Below, in pieces: positions 62,144 through 64,000 of a stretch of DNA of 64,000 nt. The DNA comes from Certhia americana. Taxonomy: Eukaryota > Chordata > Aves > Passeriformes > Certhiidae. The translations under genes and the position numbers were made by a program. The first letter of the stretch is position 1; every line of letters starts with the position of its first letter. The stretch is taken from contig CM031879.1 of assembly GCA_018697195.1 (NCBI GenBank), forward strand, positions 39,521,715-39,585,714, in the 5' to 3' direction. The notes under the pieces are model-generated. The model saw only the letters and a program-made list of their open reading frames with translations, ran no database searches and was not told where the DNA came from.

Positions 62144-64000
62144 CACAGTAACAAAAATGAGGCAATAAAATCACTTCAGAAGGAATCCATATCCAAGCAC
62201 TTGAGTCCTTTGTCACAGCTGACATTCTGTCTGTCCAGAGATGAGGCTCCTTGCTATTTGCTAGATTTTAGTGGTTTGTTTTTGTGTTTCCTTTGTTCTT
62301 TTATTTATTATTTCTTCTAGCCTATATATGTTGGATTGTTTATTACACAGCTTTCCAGATTGATTAGGAAAGATGGAAAATTATTCCATACAGTTTAAAC
62401 TATAATCTGACATATAAAATTACAGAAATATTTGAGGGGCAAAAATATTACTTGCTACAGCTCTACTGCATTTATAGTTTGTCTATATGCTCTAAGAAAT
62501 TCTATATCCTCCAAAAGAAATACCTCTATTCTGTCAAGTTTTTGGATCTCCCACACTGCTGACTAGTTCTTTTTCCAGCATGCTCAGGTTTGGTTTGCTC
62601 CAGACGTACATGCAGATGGAATTGCACTTCCATGGAGCTTGTGGGTCAAATCAGGCCTGTCTAGTGTGTTTAGACACTTACATGATTAGGTTGTCAATAA
62701 ACTAAAAGAGATCAGTCCTTTGAATTTAGTCAACTGTTATCTGCCTGCATTCTGTTTTAGCAGTTTAAATCCTTTCCTCGGTTTTGAATGCTAATCCTCA
62801 TCTGTGCAATCCTTATCTGTCTAACTGGGTTATTTTTCTCTGAATTAATGGAAAAAACTAAATTGTTGTGCTGCAAAGGTACCCTGTTGTATACTGTGAG
62901 ACCACAAGGGAGATTTTTTAATCTTTTGCTATAGAAGAATTATCACAGAAAATTCTGAATTATTCTATGCATGGGAAGAAGTCTTGTGACTTCTAATTAA
63001 TTACAGAGATCTAATTAATTGTAACATGGCTAAGAAGATGAGAATATGTTACAGAAAGCTTAAACGTTTTCAACCTCTCTTTTGAAAGATTAGCAATCAC
63101 ATCTCAATGTGAGAAAAACAATTCAGGGGGAGACAAACCCTGAAGAGCTCTTGAATACCTAAAAAGACAGGAAATCAATAAGACCCATAATTATTGGCAC
63201 ATAGATTTAATGAAGTGTAAAACTTTGGTGTTACAACAAATTAAAACTCCATTAATGTCCATGGATAATGACGAACAGAAAATGATTAAGAAAAAGAAAT
63301 GCAATCTTTTATTTTCTCAAACACTTAATTCAGATTTATTTTAATGTAATACATAACTGAACGAGACTTAAAACAGCAATTTAATGTGAATTTAGGACTT
63401 ATTATGAAGCAAACCTATGCACTTTTTAATACTTCCCAAATGAATACAGAATTTTAAACTAGCAACAGGCTTCACTGAAAAATCTTGCAATTTAATATGA
63501 AATGTATTACAAGCAGGTTAATTGGGTTCATTTTGTGAAAGTTTATTCTAAATTAGCTAAACATATATTTTTTCTTTTTTTTTTCTTGACGTAATAAAAG
63601 GTCTGAAGCTACTGCCATTGAGCTTGATTTTGAGATGTAGACAAATCTGACTGATAGCAATGGAAAGTGGGAAGCTGGTAGTTTACACATGGATCACAGA
63701 GAATTCTCAAAAGTATTTGTTGTCCATGGAGAATGAATCAGACAGCTTTAACAAATATTTGCAGTAGAATGAATATCCTTCTTACTCTATGATTATTGCT
63801 GGATAAGTCTTCCATTTAATAAAAGTCTTTCCTGTTTTCATACAAACCCACCTTCAGAGAGAGATAATATTTCCTCTGACACTGTAACACATATGTTTCC
63901 CTTGTATTCCACTAAAATTCCACTAATTTATTTAGTTTGATGGATGTTAACACATTGTAGAAATAAAGCTACTAATTTTGAATTTAATTTTGAATTAGTC
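62144..64000. other. Upstream intron or 5' flank to window end, no gene recognised
   Basis: AT-rich with no exon or recognised element. TCTAATTAATTACAGAGA is followed by TCTAATTAATTG (about 62992-63021), a small direct repeat. Confidence 0.5.

Noticed and set aside
1..64000. Search for tRNA, rRNA, CRISPR arrays, prophage or bacterial genes
   Set aside because: None seen; the composition, introns and CR1/LTR repeats show vertebrate nuclear DNA.

Overview
This is vertebrate nuclear DNA, almost certainly from a bird. The base composition is AT-rich, the space between exons is wide, and the interspersed repeats are mainly CR1-type LINE fragments plus long terminal repeats (LTRs) of types abundant in birds. 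There are no prokaryotic features: no operons, ribosome binding sites or CRISPR arrays. The species cannot be named from the sequence.

Only one protein-coding gene can be supported. It lies on the minus strand and is the avian MGAT4C orthologue (GT54 family, GnT-IV/GnT-VI-like N-glycan branching enzyme). All three coding exons are present: 27179-27039 (cytoplasmic tail, membrane anchor, start of stem), 22826-22679 (stem) and 20875-19719 (the whole catalytic and C-terminal part, with the stop). Splice signals are canonical and phases agree (0, then 1), giving an intact predicted 481-residue type II Golgi protein. A splice acceptor 13 bases before the ATG shows that further 5' noncoding exons and the promoter lie upstream, at coordinates above 27192. 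None could be identified in the remaining 36.8 kb.

Layout: 1-19.7 kb is 3' flank and possibly 3' UTR, with CR1 fragments at about 5.3, 15-16.2 and 17.2-17.6 kb, an old LTR at 3.1-3.6 kb and a pure 36-G run at 4.69 kb. 19.7-27.2 kb is the MGAT4C coding part. 27.2-64 kb is upstream intron or 5' flank. It holds a CR1 split by a roughly 0.48 kb insertion (33.9-35.3 kb), a clean 353-bp solo LTR with TATA box, polyadenylation signal and near-perfect target-site duplication (41.77-42.12 kb), fragments of a second LTR family (39.5 and 62.1 kb), smaller CR1 pieces (41.2, 46.2, 53.0 kb), microsatellites and several short perfect hairpins.

No new multigene system is visible. The items most worth a second look are the split CR1 with its unidentified insert, the solo LTR inside the gene's 5' region, two pairs of unassigned dispersed repeats, the perfect hairpins, and the polyadenylation hexamer that overlaps the MGAT4C stop codon.
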